NCBI RefSeq assembly: GCF_000526215.1
Contig: NZ_JAFQ01000004.1
Location: 8,246,001 to 8,310,000, forward strand
From: Nocardia sp. BMG51109
Lineage (GTDB): Bacteria > Actinomycetota > Actinomycetes > Mycobacteriales > Mycobacteriaceae
DNA: 64,000 nucleotides
Direction of reading: 5' to 3'
Shown here one piece after another: positions 35,800 to 49,206 of the stretch; position 1 is the first letter of the stretch; each line of letters opens with the position of its first letter. The notes beneath the pieces were generated by a model. That model was given only the letters and a program-made list of their open reading frames with translations. It did no database searches and was not told where the DNA came from. The translations under genes were made by a program, and so were the position numbers.

Positions 35800-38700
35800 C
35801 TATCCCCGTTCGGCCAGGTTGATCAGAGCGTCCAGTTCCATGTCGGCTATCTCCTCCGCGGTCACGGCCGACGCCCCGTCGGCGGGAGCCGCGCCGGATC
35901 TGCCGGGTTCCTGCGGCGCCTCCTCGTTCTCGTTGCGGCCGTACTTCTCGGGATACCGGTCGCGCAGCACGCTCATCACGTGCTGGGCCAGCCGCAGCGG
36001 GCTCGGATGGTCGAAGATCGTCGAGACGGGCAGGCGGAGATCGACGATCGCCTGCAGGCGATTGCGGAACTCGACCGCGGTCAGCGAGTCGAATCCGAGG
36101 TCCTTGAACGCCGTGTCCGGCACGACGGCGAGCCGGCTCTCGTATCCGAGGATCTCCGCGGCGTGGGTCTGGATCTCGGCGAGCAGGGCGTCCTGCTGAT
36201 GCTGAAGGTCCATGGCGGCGAGCCGTTCCAGCAGATCGGAGCCCGTCGCCGCGCTCGCCGCGGCGGCGCGCCGATCGCGCCGCACCAGCCGGTCGAACAG
36301 GCCGGGCGTATCGGTCACCCGCGCGATGTGGTCGGCGTCGAACGAGGCGGCCAGCAGGAACGGCCGGTCCGATCCGGCCACCCGGTCGAAGATGTCCAGC
36401 CCGACCTCGCGCGGCAGCTGTGACAGCCCGCTGCGGCCGATCCGCGAGACGTTCGCGCCGGACAGACGGCCCGACATGCCGCCGGTGTCCTGCGCCCAGA
36501 TCCCCCAGGCCACCGACAGCCCGGGCAAGCCGCGGTGCCGCCGGTACTGGGCGAAGGCGTCGAGATACGCGTTTGCGGCGGCGTAGTTCGCCTGTCCGGG
36601 CGAGCCCAATGTGCCTGCGGCGGAGGAGAACAGGATGAACGTCTTCACCCCGAGGCGCTCGGTCAGGGTGTGGAGATTCCAGGCGACGTCGACCTTCGCG
36701 CGCAGCACGGTGTGAAGTTGCTCGGGCGTCAAGGTGTCGACCGTGCCGTCCGCGACCTGCCCGGCCGCGCTGACGACCGCGGTCAGCGGGGTCTCGGCCG
36801 GGATGGAGTCGATCAGCTGGGCGAGTTCGTCACGGTCCGCGGCGTCGCAGGCCACGATGCGCACCGCGGCGCCGCTCTCGCGCAGTTCGGCTTCGAGCCG
36901 GTCCGCGCCCGACGCGGACGGACCCGATCGGCTCGCCAGAATCAGTCGGCGGACACCGTGTTCGGCGACCATGTGCCGCGCGACCACCGCGCCGAGACCG
37001 CCCGTGCCGCCGACGATCAGCACGGTGCCGTGATCGTCGCCCCAGGGCAACGGCGATCGGGGTACGTCGAGCCGCTGGATCCGGGGCACGTGGATTCGGC
37101 CGCGCCGGACCGCGACCAGCGGTTCCGCGTACCGCGCGACCTGGGCGGGATCGAGGGAGCCGTCGGTGTCGAGCAAGGTAAAGCGCCCGGGGCTCTCGTT
37201 CTGCGCGGCGCGGACCAGACCCCAGAGCGCGGCGGCGGCCGGTTCGATCGTGTCGTCGCCGGGCACGAGGACCGCGCCGCGGGTGAGGATCGTGAGGCGC
37301 GACTGCTCGGCGGGCCGGCTCCGGATGGTGGTCAGGACACTCTCGGCCAGGGTGTGCACCAGATCAACGCCCGGATCCGCCTCGATCGCGATGTCCACAA
37401 TCACCGCTCGTGTGGTGTCGTCGCCGAAGATGTGTGGCGCGTAGCCCGTGGCGTGGTCGATGCGCACGATGTCGAATTCGGTATCCGGCCGCGGCGCCGG
37501 TCGGTGACCGAGCGGCTCCCAGTCGAGGGTGTGCAGGAGACGGTCGGACGCGCCGGTGGCTCGCGCGATGTCCTCCAGGGACGCGGTGTGCAGCCGGAGC
37601 GCGGTGATCGCGGCGAATTCGGAGCCGCCGTCGTCGGCGATCCGGATGTCGAATTCGCTTGTCCCGATCGGTTTCACGGTGGCCCGCCAGACGGCGGTGG
37701 CGGCGGGCCGGGCGGAGACGCCCTCCCAGGCGAACGGCTGCGGGACCGAACCGGCGGGGACCTCGAATCCGCTGGCCCCGATCGTCTGGACGACGGCGTC
37801 CAGCAGCACTGGATCCAGTTCGTAGCCGCTCTCGGCCGCGCCCGATTCGGGGCCGATCTCGGAATAGACCTGCTCGCCGCGCCGCCACAGCCCGCGCACC
37901 CGGCGGAACGCGGGACCGTACTCGATGCCCCGGTCCGCCAGCTGCCCGTAGAATTCGTCGATGTCCACCGGCTCCACGCCCCGCGGTGGCCACTTCTCCG
38001 GCTCGGCCTGGGCCGGAATGTCCACGGCCGCAGCCAGTTCGGCCTGCGCGTGCAGGACCCATCCGCCGTCGTCGCCCTCGCGCCGGGAGTAGATGGACGC
38101 GCTCCGGTCGCCGCCGGAGCCCTCGACCACCACCTGGAGCTGGAGGGCCGCCCGATCCGGAATTACCATCGGCGCCCGCAGGATCAGCTCCCGCACCGCC
38201 GGGCATCCAACCTCCGCGCCCGCGCGCAGCGCCAACTCGAGCAGCGCCGTGCCGGGCAGCAGCGCGGTACCGGCGACGGCATGGTCGGCCAGCCACGGAT
38301 GCTCCCCGAGGGAGATCCGTCCGGACAACGTCACGCCACCACTGACCGGTTGCGGGATCACCGCGGTCACCAAGGGATGGTCGGCGGCGTCGAGACCGTG
38401 CCGGCGGGCCGATGCCGTGCCGCGGGCCTCCAGCCAATACCGTTGGCGCTCGAAAGCATACGTCGGCAGGTCGATCGGCCGGGCGTCCGTCCCGGCGAAA
38501 CACCGCGACCAGTCGACCGGCCCGCCGGCGCAGAACACGCCCGCGGCGGACAGCAGCACCCGCGCGCCCCCGCCGTCGTCGCGGCGCAGGGTCTCCCCGA
38601 TGTAGACGGATTCCCGCTCTCCCGCGGCGTCGAAGATCTCCTCCAACGCGACTGTCAGGACCGGGTGGGGGCTGACCTCCACGAAGTAGCGGGCGCCGTC

Positions 38701-41700
38701 GGCGAACGCGGCCCGGACGGCGGCGTCGAAACGCACCGTCTCCCGCAGGTTCCGATACCAGTACTGGTCGTCGAAGCCGGCGGTGTCGACCGCACCGCCG
38801 ACGGTCGAGGAATAGAACGTGACCGCAGACGCGCCGGATCGGTTCTCCGACAAGGCATTCAGCTCGCGACGCAGGCTTTCCACCGAGCGGGAATGGGACG
38901 CGTAGTCGACGGGGATGATTCGTGCTCGCACCCCGGCCGCCTCGTAGTCGGCGACCAGCGCGGTGACCGCGTCGACACCGCCCGCGATGACGGTGGAGAC
39001 GGGGCTGTTCGTGGCGGCGATGTCGATGTCGTCGCCGCGTTCGGTGATCCTGTCCCGAATGGTCTCGGCCGCAAGGGCGATGGTGGCCATGGCGCCCTGT
39101 CCGGCGATGCGGGTGATGGCGCTGCTGCGGTAGGTGACGATGCGGAGGGCGTCGTCCAGGGACAGCGCGCCCGCGATGTGCGCCGCCGCGATCTCCCCCT
39201 GCGAGTGACCGATCACCCCGTCCGCCGTGACACCCAACGACTCCCACACCCGCGCCAGCGACACCAGCACCGAGAACAGCGCCGGCTGAACGACATCCAC
39301 CCGATCCAGCCCCGGCGCACCCGCCGCACCCCGCAGCACATCGGTCAGCCGCCAGTCGACCAGCCCGGCCAGCGCCTGCTCACACCGGCCCAGATATTCG
39401 GCGAACACCGGCGAGGAATCCAACAGCTCCACACCCATCCGCGCCCACTGTGACCCCTGGCCCGGGAAGACGAGCACCGTCTTGCCCGCCACCCCCGCAC
39501 GACCGGAGACGACATTGTCGGAGCGACCGCCCTCGGCGAGCGCGCGCAGACCCGCCGTCAACGCCGCACGGTCGGCACCCACCACGACCGCTCGATGCTC
39601 GAACACCGACCGCGCCGCCACGGACACACCGACATCGACCGGTCTCGGCGCTGGGTCGCCCGCGATCCGCGCCACCCAGCGCTCCGCTTGCCGCGCGACC
39701 ACATTCGCGCTGCGTCCCGACACCATCCACGGCACCGCGCCCACCACGGGGATAGGTCCCGCCGCAGCCGGTTCGCGCTCTGGGGTGAGCGCGTCCGGCG
39801 CCTCCTCCACAATCACATGCGCGTTGGTGCCGCTGATCCCGAATCCCGACACCCCGGCGCGCCGCACCCGCCCGGCCGCGCGCGGCCACGGCCGGCTCGA
39901 CGTCAGGACCTCCACGCCGCCTTCCGCCCAGTCGACTTGTGCGGACGGCCGATCGGCGTGCAGTGTCGCCGGCAGCGTATCGTGCCGCAACGCCATCACC
40001 ATCTTGATGACGCCGGCCACACCGGCGGCAGCGGACGCGTGGCCCATGTTCGACTTCACCGACCCGAGCCACAGCGGCTCCGAACGGTTTCGACCGTAGG
40101 TGGCCTGCAGGGCGTGGACCTCGATGGGGTCGCCCAGCCGGGTGCCGGTGCCGTGCGCCTCGACGGCATCGACGTCCTCCGCGGCCACGCCGGCCTTCGC
40201 CAGCGCCGCCCGGATCACGCGCTGCTGCGCCACACCGCTGGGCGCGGACAGCCCGTTGCTCGCGCCGTCCTGATTCACGGCGGAGCCGCGCACCACACCC
40301 CACACCCGGTGACCCAGCCGCAGCGCGTCCGACAACCGCTCGACGACGAGGACGCCCGCCCCTTCCGAGGGCACGAAGCCGTCCGCGTCGTCACCGAAAA
40401 CCTTCGAGCGGGCGTCCGCCGCCAGCCCGCGCAGCTGGGAGAACTCCACGAACCCGGACGGGGTCGCCATCACCGTCACACCGCCCACCAACGCCAGCGA
40501 GCACTCCCCCGAACGCAGCCCCTGTGCGCCGAGATGCAACGCCACCAACGACGACGAGCACGCCGTGTCCACCGACACGGCGGGACCTTCCAACCCGAGC
40601 GTGTAGGCGACGCGACCGGACACTACGCTGATCGTGTTGCCGGTCAGCCGATATCCGTCCATGTCGGGGGTGGGCGCGGTGCCGTCGGCCGAGTAGTTGC
40701 TCGTTCCGAGCACCCCGGTGTAGACGCCCGTGTCGGTGCCCTTCAGTGACCGCGGATCGATTCCGGCGGATTCCAGTGCCTCCCACGACACTTCGAGCAG
40801 CAGCCGCTGCTGCGGATCCATCGCGAGCGCCTCGCGGGGACTGATCCCGAAGAATCCCGCGTCGAATTCGCCCGCGCCGTCGACGAATCCGCCTTCCCGC
40901 ACGTACGAGCGGCCCGGCGTGCCGGGAACCGGATCGAACACGCCGTCCACGTCCCAGCCTCGGTCCGACGGGAATTCCGAGATCACGTCCCGCTCCCCCG
41001 CGACGACGTCCCAGAATTCCTCCGGCGAGCTCACCCCGCCCGGGAAACGGCAACCGACACCCACGATCGCGACGAGATCGGAGTCGGGACCGGCGGGCGC
41101 CGCCGAGGAGGCGACAGCGGGAGAAGCGGACTCGGGAGCCAGTGTCTCGCAGAGATATTCGGCGAGATCCTGCGGCGTCGGATAGTCGAAGACGACGGTG
41201 ACCGGGAGCCGGACGCCGGTGGCGTTCTGGAGCCGGTTGCGGAAGTCGACCGCGCTGAGCGAGTCGAAGCCCAGATCCCGGAATGTGCTCGTCACCCGCA
41301 CCTCGTCGCTCACGCTGTAGCCGAGCGTCGCCGCGGCCTGGGTCGTCACGACGGAGAGAACAGTCGCCCGGCGAGCCGCGGCGTCCGATCCCGACAGCGC
41401 CCGGGCCAGGTCGGCGCCCGACGGCGCACCGGCCTCGGAGGTCTCGGTTCGATGCGCCGGCGGCCGCGTGCGCGTGTCCGACGGCGCGGCGTGCTGGAGG
41501 TCGAGGCGTGCCGCGATCGGCGCGGACTGGGCCGCGGCCACGGCGGCGTCGAACAGGTCCAGCCCCTCGTCCGCGGAGAGGGCGACGATCCCGGCGCGGC
41601 GCAGGCGCTTCCGATCCGATTCGGTGAGATGCCCGGTCATTCCGCCGTCCAGCGCCCAGAGCCCCCAGGCGATGGCGGTGCCCGGCAGGCCGCGGACGGA

Positions 41701-44700
41701 CCGGTACTGGATCAGCGCGTCGACGAACGCGTTCGCGGCCGCGTAGTTGGCCTGTCCGGGCGAGCCGAATTTGCCTGCAACCGAGGAGAATACGACGAAC
41801 AGGGCGAGATCGAGGTCGGCGGTCAGTTCGTGGAGATTCCACGCCACGTCGACCTTCGACCCGAAGACCGCGTCGAGATGCCGTGGCTCCAGGGCGGTGA
41901 AGGTGACGTCGTCGAGCGCGCCCGCCGCGTGGACGACGGTGGTCAGCGGATGCTCGGCGGGCACGCTCGCGATCGCCTCGGCCAGTTGCTCCCGGTCTGC
42001 CGCATCGCAGCGCCGAATGTCCACCGTGGCACCGAGCTCCGCGAGTTCGGACCGGAGTGAATCCGTGCCCGCGGCGGTGCCGCCGGTGCGGCTCAGCAGC
42101 AGGATGTGACGCAGTCCGTACCGGGTCACGAGATGCCGGGCCAGCAGTCTGCCGATCTGCCCGGTGCCGCCGACGATGAGGGCCGTGCTCGCCCGGTCGA
42201 TCGGTACAGGGATCGTGAGAACGTTCTTCCCGATGTGCTTGGCCTGGCGCATGTCCCGGAAGACCGCGGGTATCTGCCGGACGTCGGTGGCGACGGTCGG
42301 GATCAAGCGCAGTTCGCCCGTGGCGAAGCGGGTCATGACGTCGGCCAGCATCTCCGCGATCACCGCGGGGTCGACCGCGCCGAGCGTGAAGGCGGTATAG
42401 CCCGCGCCAGCGGATTCCCGGATGTCGGTCTTCCCCATCTCGATGTAGAGCCCCCCGGGTGACGCGAGACGCAGTGAGGCGTCGACGAATTCGCCGGACA
42501 GCGATCCGAGGACGACATCCATGGCGCGACCGTCGACGTCACGGGAGAACTTCGCTTCGAAGTCGAGCGTTCGCGAATCGGCGATCCGGTCGTCGGTCAG
42601 TCCCCATTCGCGCACGGCCGCCCATTTCCCGGTGCTCGCGGTGGCGAAGACCTCCGCGCCCAGCAGCTGCCCGATCTGCACGGCCGCCATGCCGACGCCG
42701 CCGGACGCCGCGTGTACCAACAGCTTCTGGCCGGGTCGGAGATCGGCGAGCCGGGCCAGTGCATACCATGCCGTCAGGAAGGCCACCGGGACACTCGCTG
42801 CCTGGGCGAAAGACCAGGATTCGGGCACGGGTACGAGCAGGCGATGATCGGTCACCGCAATCGATCCGACGGCGGGGATCACGCCGAGCACTCGGTCGCC
42901 GATGGCGAACTCGCGCACATCCTCGGCCACCTCGACGACGACGCCCGCGCCTTCGCTGCCGATGAGCGCAGCCTGGTCGCTCACCATGCCCAGCGTCGTG
43001 ACGACGTCGCGGAAGTTCACACCCGTGGCCCGGACCGCGACGCGAACCTGCCCCGGCGACAGGGCCGTTCGCGATCCGGAGCGGGAGGTCGCGACGAAAT
43101 TCTCACCGTCCAAGGTACCGCGGTCACCGATCGTCAGTTCCCAGTCGGCGTCGAGGACCCGTTCGGACCCGGTGATCGGTGCGGGGGCCTCCGCCGTCAG
43201 TCGCTGCGTCAGAACGCGGTCGCGCCGGATCGCGAGATGCGCGGCCGCCGACGTCGTGGCCGCGGCGATCGCCCGGTCCAGCTGAGCCGTGTCGTCGATG
43301 TCCACGAGAACGATTCGGCCCGGGTTCTCGTTCTGCGCGGAGCGCAGCAGACCCCACAGCGGAGCGTGCAGCAGATCGTCCACGTCGTCTCTGGGGCCGG
43401 CGGCGGTCGCCCGGCAGGTCACGACGACGAGCCGCCGGGACGATTCGCGGGCCAACCAGCTTTGCACGCACGCCGCCGCCCGCATCGTCTCCGCCCGCAG
43501 GCGGGCAGGCCATGTCCTGTCCTCGGTCACGCCCGCGTGCCGCAGGATGAGGACGGGCTGCTCGTCGCCGGCGGACGAGGTGTCCTCGGGGGTAACGACT
43601 TCCACCCACGCGACCTCGCCGGTGTGCGACGGCGCGGGGGCAGGCTCCCAATCTAGGGAGTAAAGCGCCTGCCTGGCCGTACCGGCGGTGCGGGCAAGGT
43701 CGTCCAGTGAGGCGTCGTGCAGCCGTAGCACGTCGATGACGGCGAACTCATGGCCGTCCGCATCGGCGATACGAATCCCGTACTCGCCGGATCCGGTCGG
43801 CGTCACCTCCGCTCGCCAGGTCGTCGCGCCGGCGGGCGCGGCCGAGACCCCGGTCCAGGCGAAGGGCAGCGGCACCACGCCGTCGGCGGTCTCGATACCG
43901 GTCGCGCCGATGGTCTGGACGACGGCGTCCAGCAGGGTGGGATGCAGGCGGTAACCGTCTGCGTCCCGGGCTGATTCGTCGAGCGCCACCTCGGAGAAGA
44001 CGCGCTCGCCCAACCGCCACAAGCGCCGCACCCGGCGCAGCGCCGGGCCGTACTCGTACCCGCGGGCGGCGAGCTGCCGATAGAACTCGTCCACATCCAC
44101 GGCGGTAGCCGCGGCGGGCGGCCACGGTTCCGGTGTGCCCGCCGCACGGAGGGACGCGCCGGGGCCCAGTTCGGCGCGCGCGTGGCAGATCCACTGCCCG
44201 GGATCGTTCTCGCGACGAGAATGGATCGTCGCCTCGCGGCTGCCGTCGGCGCGCGGTCCGCTCACCTCGACCTGTACCTGCAGCGCGCCGCCGTCCGGCA
44301 CGATCATCGGAGCCTGCAGGATCACCTCGCGGACCGCGGAGCACTCCACCTCCGCGCCCGCGCGCAGCGTCATTTCCACCATCCCCGCGCCCGGGACCAG
44401 CACGACACCGGCGAGGGCGTGGTCGGCCAACCACGGATGGTCCGCGACCGACACGCGACCCGCCAGCACCACGCCGCCGGACGGTTGCGGAATAACGACA
44501 CTCACCAGCGGATGATCGGAGACGCCCAATCCGTGTCTGCGCACCGAGGATTCGCCGCGGACCTCCAGCCAGTATCGCCTGCCCTCGAACGCGTAGGTCG
44601 GCAGGTCGACGCGCCGACCGCGGGGAAGCGCCCGGGACCAGTCGACCGGAATTCCGGCCAGATGCAGACCGGCCAGGGACTCCGCCATGCAGCGCATCCC

Positions 44701-47700
44701 GTCCTCGTCGCGGCGCAGGGAATGCCGTACCACGGGCGCGGTATCGAACACGTCGCCGAGGGACTCGAGGTCCGCCGACAGCACCGGATGCGGACCGACC
44801 TCGACGAAGAAGCGGACGCCGTCCGCGATCATCCGCTCGACACCGGCGGCGAATCGCACGGTGGCGCGGATGTTCCGGAACCAGTAGTCGGCGGTGGCGC
44901 TGCCACCGGCCATCGGCTCTCCCGAAACCGTGGAGTACCAAGCGATTTCGACGTCACCGGCGCCGGGTCGGATATCGGCCAGATCGCGCCGGAGCACCTC
45001 CTCGAGCGGATCCATGAACCGGGAGTGGGAGGCGTAGCGCACCGGCAGTTTCCTGACGAAGACGCCGTCGCGCTCGAACCGGGCAGCCAGATCATCCAGC
45101 GCGCCGGCCTCGCCGGACAGCACGATCGATCGCACGCTGTTGACCGCCGCGATCGATATCCGGTCGGCGCCGATCTCCTCGATCCTCGCCTCGATGTCGT
45201 CGAGCGGCGCGCCGACCAGCAGCATCCGCCCGTCCGCGGGAACCAGCGACAGCGCGGACGACCGGCGAGCGACGATGCACGCGGCGTCGGACAGGGTCAG
45301 CACTCCCGCCACATACGCGGCGGCGATCTCGCCCTGGGAATGACCTATGACGGCGTCCGGGTGAATCCCGTTGTGCCGCCACACCGCGGCGAGGGACACC
45401 ATGACGCAGAACAGCAGCGGCTGCACGACCTCGTCCCGCTGGAACATGTCCCGGTCCTCGGCGGCGGTCAGGCGGTCGGCGACCGACCAACCCAGATATC
45501 GGTGAAAGGCGGTGTCGCACCGATCGAATTCGCGCCGGAAGACCTCGGAACGTTCGTACATGTCACGAGCCATTCCGGACCATTGACTCCCCTGCCCCGG
45601 GAAGACGAAGGCGATCCGACCGGACGCGGCGCGCACATCGGAGGCGCGCGCGACATGGCTCGCGGTGCCTGAGTCGGCCAGCGCGGTGAGACCGCCGAGG
45701 AGTTCGGCACGATCCCGCGCGATGACGACGGCGCGTTCCTCGAGGTGGGCGCGATGTGAGGCGAGCGTGGTGGCTACGTCGCGGATGTCCAGTTCGGGCT
45801 GCTCTGTCAGGTGGTCGCGCATCTTCGCCGCGAGCGCCCGCAGGGACGGCGCGCTTCGCGCCGACAGCGGGATCGGCAGATGCGGCCGGGAACCGTCCTG
45901 CGGTGCCGTCGCGATGTCGGCGGTGATGGGTGACTCTTGCAGTACCACATGGGCATTCGTGCCCGAGAGTCCGAATGCCGACACCCCGGCCGTGCGTACG
46001 CGGCGCGGATCCCGCTGCCACGGCCGCGCGGCCGCGATCAGCTCGAGACCGGCGCCTTCGAGGTCGTCGGCGGGTCGTTCGGCGTGCACCGACGCGGGAA
46101 TGGTGTCGTGCCGCAGCGCGAGGATCGACTTGATCAGTCCCGCCATGCCCGCGGAGGCCTGGGTGTGACCGATGTTGGATTTCACCGACCCGATGCGCAG
46201 GCCGGGTGCGCCGCGGTCGCGGTCGCCGAAGACGCGATCCAGCGATCGGGCCTCGATCCGGTCGCCCAGCGTAGTCGCCGTGCCGTGCGCCTCCACGTAG
46301 TCCACGTCCGAGTGTTCGAGCCCGGCGTCCCGCAGGGCCGCGGCGATCACCTCGTCCTGGGCGCGGCCGTTCGGCGCGCTCAGCCCCTGGCTGCGGCCGT
46401 CCTGGTTGACGGCCGACCCGCGGATCACCGCCAGCACCGGGTCGCCGTCGCGCACCGCGTCGTCGAGACGCTTAAGCAGGATCATGCCGCAGCCCTCGGA
46501 CCACACCGCGCCGTCGGCGTCGGCGGCGAAGGGGGCGCATCGCCCGGTCGGCGAGAGCACGCCCAGTTGGCCGAATTCGACGTGGGCGCCCGCCGTCAGC
46601 AGCAGGGTCGCGCTGCCGACCAGGGCCGCGTCGCACTCGCCGCGGCGCAGCGCCTGTACGGCCAAGTGCAGCGAAACCAGCGCGGAGGAGCAGGCCGTGT
46701 CGACTGTGAGGGCCGGGCCGTGGAGGCCGAAGGTGTAGGCGAGACGCCCGGAGGCGACGCTGGTGGCGGTGCCGGTGGCGACGTAGCCGTCGAGCCGGTC
46801 GAGCTCGAGACCTGCGAGGTACTGGCCGCCGAACATGCCGATGTAGACGCCGGTTCTGGTGCCTTCCAAGTCTTTCGGGACGATGCCCGCCCGCTCCATG
46901 GCCTCCCAGCCGAGCTGCAGCAGCAGCCGCTGATGCGGATCCATCGCTTCGGCCTCGCGCGGGCTGATGCCGAAGAACGCGGCATCGAAGGTCTTGACGT
47001 CGGACAGGAAGCCGCCGCGCAGGCCTTCCGGCGCGAGGTCCCAGCGGTCGGCCGGCACCTCGCCGACGACATCACGGCCCTCGGCCAGCAACTGCCAGAA
47101 CTGTTCCGGTGTCACGGTATCGCCGGGGAAGCGGCAGGCCATGGACAGCACGGCGATCGGCTCGTCGCCGCCGCGACCGCCGACAGGATCGGCAGGCTCG
47201 ATCCGGTCGCCCGCGAGCGCCTCGGCCAGCGACCGTATCGTCGAGTGCTCGAAGATCAGGCCCGGGTCCAGGGGTCTGCTGAGCCGCTCGGACACCGCCC
47301 CGATGATTTCGACGAGGCGTCGCGAGCCCAGCCCCAGCTCGGCCAGCGGCCGGTCGGGTGTCACCTCGGATTCGGCGAGGCCGCACTGCGTCGCGACGAT
47401 GTCCCGCAGCAGCAGTTCCATATCGGCCGCTCCCGCGGAACGCCGCGCGACATGCGATGATTGTCCGGGAGCCCGATCGTCGGCCGCGGCCGGGACCGAA
47501 TCGCTCTCCACCGCAAGCACATCGGGCAGCGTGCCCTCGAGGTACGCGCTGCGGCACGCCTGCCGCTGAATCTTGCCGCTGCTGGTCTTGAAGATCGACC
47601 GCGCGGCGATGAGCACGATGTCGTGCAGGCGCACGGCGTGGTCGGTCGAAATACGCTGCCGCACAGCGTGTGCGGCGGCCTCGAGCGCCTCCGGGTTCGC

Positions 47701-49206
47701 CGCCCGGACCTCGGCGACGATGACGATGCCCTCGGTCCCACCGGCGTCGACCGAGAAGGCCGCGACCCCGCCGCGGCGGATGTTGTCGTGCGCCAGCTCC
47801 ACCGACTGTTCCAGATCCTGCGGATGCAAGTTCCGGCCGTCGACGATCAGCAGATCCTTGAGTCTTCCGGTGACGAACAATTCGCCGTCGCGGAACAGGC
47901 CGAGATCGCCCGTGCGCAGGAAGCCGGTCCGGCCGTCGGCCAGGGTAGATCCGAACACCCCGGCGTCGGCGTCCGGGCCACCGACATAGCCGGGCGAGAC
48001 CGACCCGCCGGACACCCAGATCTCGCCTTCCCGCCCGTCGTCGCATGCGGCGCCCGTCGCCGCGTCGGCGACGACCACGGTGGTGCCCGGGACCGGCCGG
48101 CCTGCGCCGACGATCTCCCGGTCCGCGCCCGCGCCGGGCGCGGCGGGAATGGTCTCGATCGTCGGCTCGAGCCCGAGTGGAGCGGCGCTGACGATCAGGG
48201 TGGCCTCGGCGAGACCGTAGACGGGCTGGAAAGCCGTACGCCGGAAACCGGATTCGGCGAAGGTATCGCCGAACCGGCGCACCGTGGCGGCCCGGACCGG
48301 TTCCGCGCCGCAGAACGCGACGCGCCAGCTCGACAGGTCGAGCCGTTCGATCAGTTCGGCGGTCGCGCGCCGGGCCGTGATCTCGTAGGCGAAGTTCGGG
48401 CCGCCGCTGTTGGTCGCCCGGAAACGCGAGATCGCGTCGACCCAGCGTTCGGGCCGCTGGACGAAGTGCAACGGCGAGAGCAGCACCGCGGTACCGCGCG
48501 AGTAGATCGTGCCCAGCACGGGACCGATGAGTCCCATGTCGTGGTACATGGGCAGCCAGCTCACCGCGACCGTGCTGTTGCCGCGGTCGTCGTGTCCCAT
48601 CGCCGCGCCGATGGACGACTGGTTGTGCAGCAGGTTGCCGTGGGTGACCATCACGCCCTTCGGCGCCGAGGTCGAACCCGAGGTGTATTGCAGAAAGAGC
48701 ACGGAGTCGCCGGAGAGGTCCGGTGCCCGCCAGGCGGTCGACCGGTCCGTCGGGATGTCGTCGGTGGCGACCGCGGGGTTGCGCAGCCCCAGGTCGGCGA
48801 AAGTGCTTCCCGCCGAGCGCAAGAGATCCAGCACGCCGCGGCTGGTGAGCACGACCGAGACGTCCGCGTCCCGCACGATCTGCCCGAGCCGTCGGATCGC
48901 GCGATCGAAATCGGTGGAATACGGCAGCGGCACCGGCACCGCCACGACTCCCGCCGCGACGCAGCCGAGGAAGCTCTCGATGAACTCGAGGCCGGGGGCG
49001 TAGACCAGCAACGCCTTCTTCCCCTGATACCCGTGCTCCTGCAGATGGGCTGCGATGGCGCGCACCCGCAGGCCGAGCTCACGGTAGGTCAGGACGTCGG
49101 CCGGGCCGTCCGCGTCTCCGGTTCGCAGGAAACGGTAGACGACCTCGTCGGCGAGTGTCTCGCATCGTTCCAGCAGGACGTCGAGGTAGGTCGGGTCGGT
49201 CGTCAT
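35800..49206 (-). CDS. FAAL-primed modular type I polyketide synthase, two elongation modules
   Basis: 4468 residues; the ATG at 49206 overlaps the preceding monooxygenase stop as ATGA. Order by residue: FAAL ligase 1-590 ([12 protein letters not shown] near 172); ACP (Ser628 in GLGS); KS 680-1092 (Cys839, HGTATT, NIGHTQ); AT 1198-1500 (GHSQG Ser1290, YASHS, methylmalonyl type); DH (His1596, Asp1760); ER 2014-2325 (HAASGGVG); KR 2337-2520 (GGTGQIG, LDD, YAAAN); ACP (Ser2649); KS 2712-3137 (Cys2883); AT (Ser3335, YASHS); DH (His3642, Asp3803); KR about 4060-4240 (GGTGGLG, YAAAN); ACP (Ser4374); C-terminal docking helix ([14 protein letters not shown]). There is no thioesterase. All listed catalytic residues are present, so it should attach a fatty acid and add two methyl-branched units, the first fully reduced, the second left as an enoyl. 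Confidence 0.96.
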   Translation of the reverse strand: MTTDPTYLDVLLERCETLADEVVYRFLRTGDADGPADVLTYRELGLRVRAIAAHLQEHGYQGKKALLVYAPGLEFIESFLGCVAAGVVAVPVPLPYSTDFDRAIRRLGQIVRDADVSVVLTSRGVLDLLRSAGSTFADLGLRNPAVATDDIPTDRSTAWRAPDLSGDSVLFLQYTSGSTSAPKGVMVTHGNLLHNQSSIGAAMGHDDRGNSTVAVSWLPMYHDMGLIGPVLGTIYSRGTAVLLSPLHFVQRPERWVDAISRFRATNSGGPNFAYEITARRATAELIERLDLSSWRVAFCGAEPVRAATVRRFGDTFAESGFRRTAFQPVYGLAEATLIVSAAPLGLEPTIETIPAAPGAGADREIVGAGRPVPGTTVVVADAATGAACDDGREGEIWVSGGSVSPGYVGGPDADAGVFGSTLADGRTGFLRTGDLGLFRDGELFVTGRLKDLLIVDGRNLHPQDLEQSVELAHDNIRRGGVAAFSVDAGGTEGIVIVAEVRAANPEALEAAAHAVRQRISTDHAVRLHDIVLIAARSIFKTSSGKIQRQACRSAYLEGTLPDVLAVESDSVPAAADDRAPGQSSHVARRSAGAADMELLLRDIVATQCGLAESEVTPDRPLAELGLGSRRLVEIIGAVSERLSRPLDPGLIFEHSTIRSLAEALAGDRIEPADPVGGRGGDEPIAVLSMACRFPGDTVTPEQFWQLLAEGRDVVGEVPADRWDLAPEGLRGGFLSDVKTFDAAFFGISPREAEAMDPHQRLLLQLGWEAMERAGIVPKDLEGTRTGVYIGMFGGQYLAGLELDRLDGYVATGTATSVASGRLAYTFGLHGPALTVDTACSSALVSLHLAVQALRRGECDAALVGSATLLLTAGAHVEFGQLGVLSPTGRCAPFAADADGAVWSEGCGMILLKRLDDAVRDGDPVLAVIRGSAVNQDGRSQGLSAPNGRAQDEVIAAALRDAGLEHSDVDYVEAHGTATTLGDRIEARSLDRVFGDRDRGAPGLRIGSVKSNIGHTQASAGMAGLIKSILALRHDTIPASVHAERPADDLEGAGLELIAAARPWQRDPRRVRTAGVSAFGLSGTNAHVVLQESPITADIATAPQDGSRPHLPIPLSARSAPSLRALAAKMRDHLTEQPELDIRDVATTLASHRAHLEERAVVIARDRAELLGGLTALADSGTASHVARASDVRAASGRIAFVFPGQGSQWSGMARDMYERSEVFRREFDRCDTAFHRYLGWSVADRLTAAEDRDMFQRDEVVQPLLFCVMVSLAAVWRHNGIHPDAVIGHSQGEIAAAYVAGVLTLSDAACIVARRSSALSLVPADGRMLLVGAPLDDIEARIEEIGADRISIAAVNSVRSIVLSGEAGALDDLAARFERDGVFVRKLPVRYASHSRFMDPLEEVLRRDLADIRPGAGDVEIAWYSTVSGEPMAGGSATADYWFRNIRATVRFAAGVERMIADGVRFFVEVGPHPVLSADLESLGDVFDTAPVVRHSLRRDEDGMRCMAESLAGLHLAGIPVDWSRALPRGRRVDLPTYAFEGRRYWLEVRGESSVRRHGLGVSDHPLVSVVIPQPSGGVVLAGRVSVADHPWLADHALAGVVLVPGAGMVEMTLRAGAEVECSAVREVILQAPMIVPDGGALQVQVEVSGPRADGSREATIHSRRENDPGQWICHARAELGPGASLRAAGTPEPWPPAAATAVDVDEFYRQLAARGYEYGPALRRVRRLWRLGERVFSEVALDESARDADGYRLHPTLLDAVVQTIGATGIETADGVVPLPFAWTGVSAAPAGATTWRAEVTPTGSGEYGIRIADADGHEFAVIDVLRLHDASLDDLARTAGTARQALYSLDWEPAPAPSHTGEVAWVEVVTPEDTSSAGDEQPVLILRHAGVTEDRTWPARLRAETMRAAACVQSWLARESSRRLVVVTCRATAAGPRDDVDDLLHAPLWGLLRSAQNENPGRIVLVDIDDTAQLDRAIAAATTSAAAHLAIRRDRVLTQRLTAEAPAPITGSERVLDADWELTIGDRGTLDGENFVATSRSGSRTALSPGQVRVAVRATGVNFRDVVTTLGMVSDQAALIGSEGAGVVVEVAEDVREFAIGDRVLGVIPAVGSIAVTDHRLLVPVPESWSFAQAASVPVAFLTAWYALARLADLRPGQKLLVHAASGGVGMAAVQIGQLLGAEVFATASTGKWAAVREWGLTDDRIADSRTLDFEAKFSRDVDGRAMDVVLGSLSGEFVDASLRLASPGGLYIEMGKTDIRESAGAGYTAFTLGAVDPAVIAEMLADVMTRFATGELRLIPTVATDVRQIPAVFRDMRQAKHIGKNVLTIPVPIDRASTALIVGGTGQIGRLLARHLVTRYGLRHILLLSRTGGTAAGTDSLRSELAELGATVDIRRCDAADREQLAEAIASVPAEHPLTTVVHAAGALDDVTFTALEPRHLDAVFGSKVDVAWNLHELTADLDLALFVVFSSVAGKFGSPGQANYAAANAFVDALIQYRSVRGLPGTAIAWGLWALDGGMTGHLTESDRKRLRRAGIVALSADEGLDLFDAAVAAAQSAPIAARLDLQHAAPSDTRTRPPAHRTETSEAGAPSGADLARALSGSDAAARRATVLSVVTTQAAATLGYSVSDEVRVTSTFRDLGFDSLSAVDFRNRLQNATGVRLPVTVVFDYPTPQDLAEYLCETLAPESASPAVASSAAPAGPDSDLVAIVGVGCRFPGGVSSPEEFWDVVAGERDVISEFPSDRGWDVDGVFDPVPGTPGRSYVREGGFVDGAGEFDAGFFGISPREALAMDPQQRLLLEVSWEALESAGIDPRSLKGTDTGVYTGVLGTSNYSADGTAPTPDMDGYRLTGNTISVVSGRVAYTLGLEGPAVSVDTACSSSLVALHLGAQGLRSGECSLALVGGVTVMATPSGFVEFSQLRGLAADARSKVFGDDADGFVPSEGAGVLVVERLSDALRLGHRVWGVVRGSAVNQDGASNGLSAPSGVAQQRVIRAALAKAGVAAEDVDAVEAHGTGTRLGDPIEVHALQATYGRNRSEPLWLGSVKSNMGHASAAAGVAGVIKMVMALRHDTLPATLHADRPSAQVDWAEGGVEVLTSSRPWPRAAGRVRRAGVSGFGISGTNAHVIVEEAPDALTPEREPAAAGPIPVVGAVPWMVSGRSANVVARQAERWVARIAGDPAPRPVDVGVSVAARSVFEHRAVVVGADRAALTAGLRALAEGGRSDNVVSGRAGVAGKTVLVFPGQGSQWARMGVELLDSSPVFAEYLGRCEQALAGLVDWRLTDVLRGAAGAPGLDRVDVVQPALFSVLVSLARVWESLGVTADGVIGHSQGEIAAAHIAGALSLDDALRIVTYRSSAITRIAGQGAMATIALAAETIRDRITERGDDIDIAATNSPVSTVIAGGVDAVTALVADYEAAGVRARIIPVDYASHSRSVESLRRELNALSENRSGASAVTFYSSTVGGAVDTAGFDDQYWYRNLRETVRFDAAVRAAFADGARYFVEVSPHPVLTVALEEIFDAAGERESVYIGETLRRDDGGGARVLLSAAGVFCAGGPVDWSRCFAGTDARPIDLPTYAFERQRYWLEARGTASARRHGLDAADHPLVTAVIPQPVSGGVTLSGRISLGEHPWLADHAVAGTALLPGTALLELALRAGAEVGCPAVRELILRAPMVIPDRAALQLQVVVEGSGGDRSASIYSRREGDDGGWVLHAQAELAAAVDIPAQAEPEKWPPRGVEPVDIDEFYGQLADRGIEYGPAFRRVRGLWRRGEQVYSEIGPESGAAESGYELDPVLLDAVVQTIGASGFEVPAGSVPQPFAWEGVSARPAATAVWRATVKPIGTSEFDIRIADDGGSEFAAITALRLHTASLEDIARATGASDRLLHTLDWEPLGHRPAPRPDTEFDIVRIDHATGYAPHIFGDDTTRAVIVDIAIEADPGVDLVHTLAESVLTTIRSRPAEQSRLTILTRGAVLVPGDDTIEPAAAALWGLVRAAQNESPGRFTLLDTDGSLDPAQVARYAEPLVAVRRGRIHVPRIQRLDVPRSPLPWGDDHGTVLIVGGTGGLGAVVARHMVAEHGVRRLILASRSGPSASGADRLEAELRESGAAVRIVACDAADRDELAQLIDSIPAETPLTAVVSAAGQVADGTVDTLTPEQLHTVLRAKVDVAWNLHTLTERLGVKTFILFSSAAGTLGSPGQANYAAANAYLDAFAQYRRHRGLPGLSVAWGIWAQDTGGMSGRLSGANVSRIGRSGLSQLPREVGLDIFDRVAGSDRPFLLAASFDADHIARVTDTPGLFDRLVRRDRRAAAASAATGSDLLERLAAMDLQHQQDALLAEIQTHAAEILGYESRLAVVPDTAFKDLGFDSLTAVEFRNRLQAIVDLRLPVSTIFDHPSPLRLAQHVMSVLRDRYPEKYGRNENEEAPQEPGRSGAAPADGASAVTAEEIADMELDALINLAERG

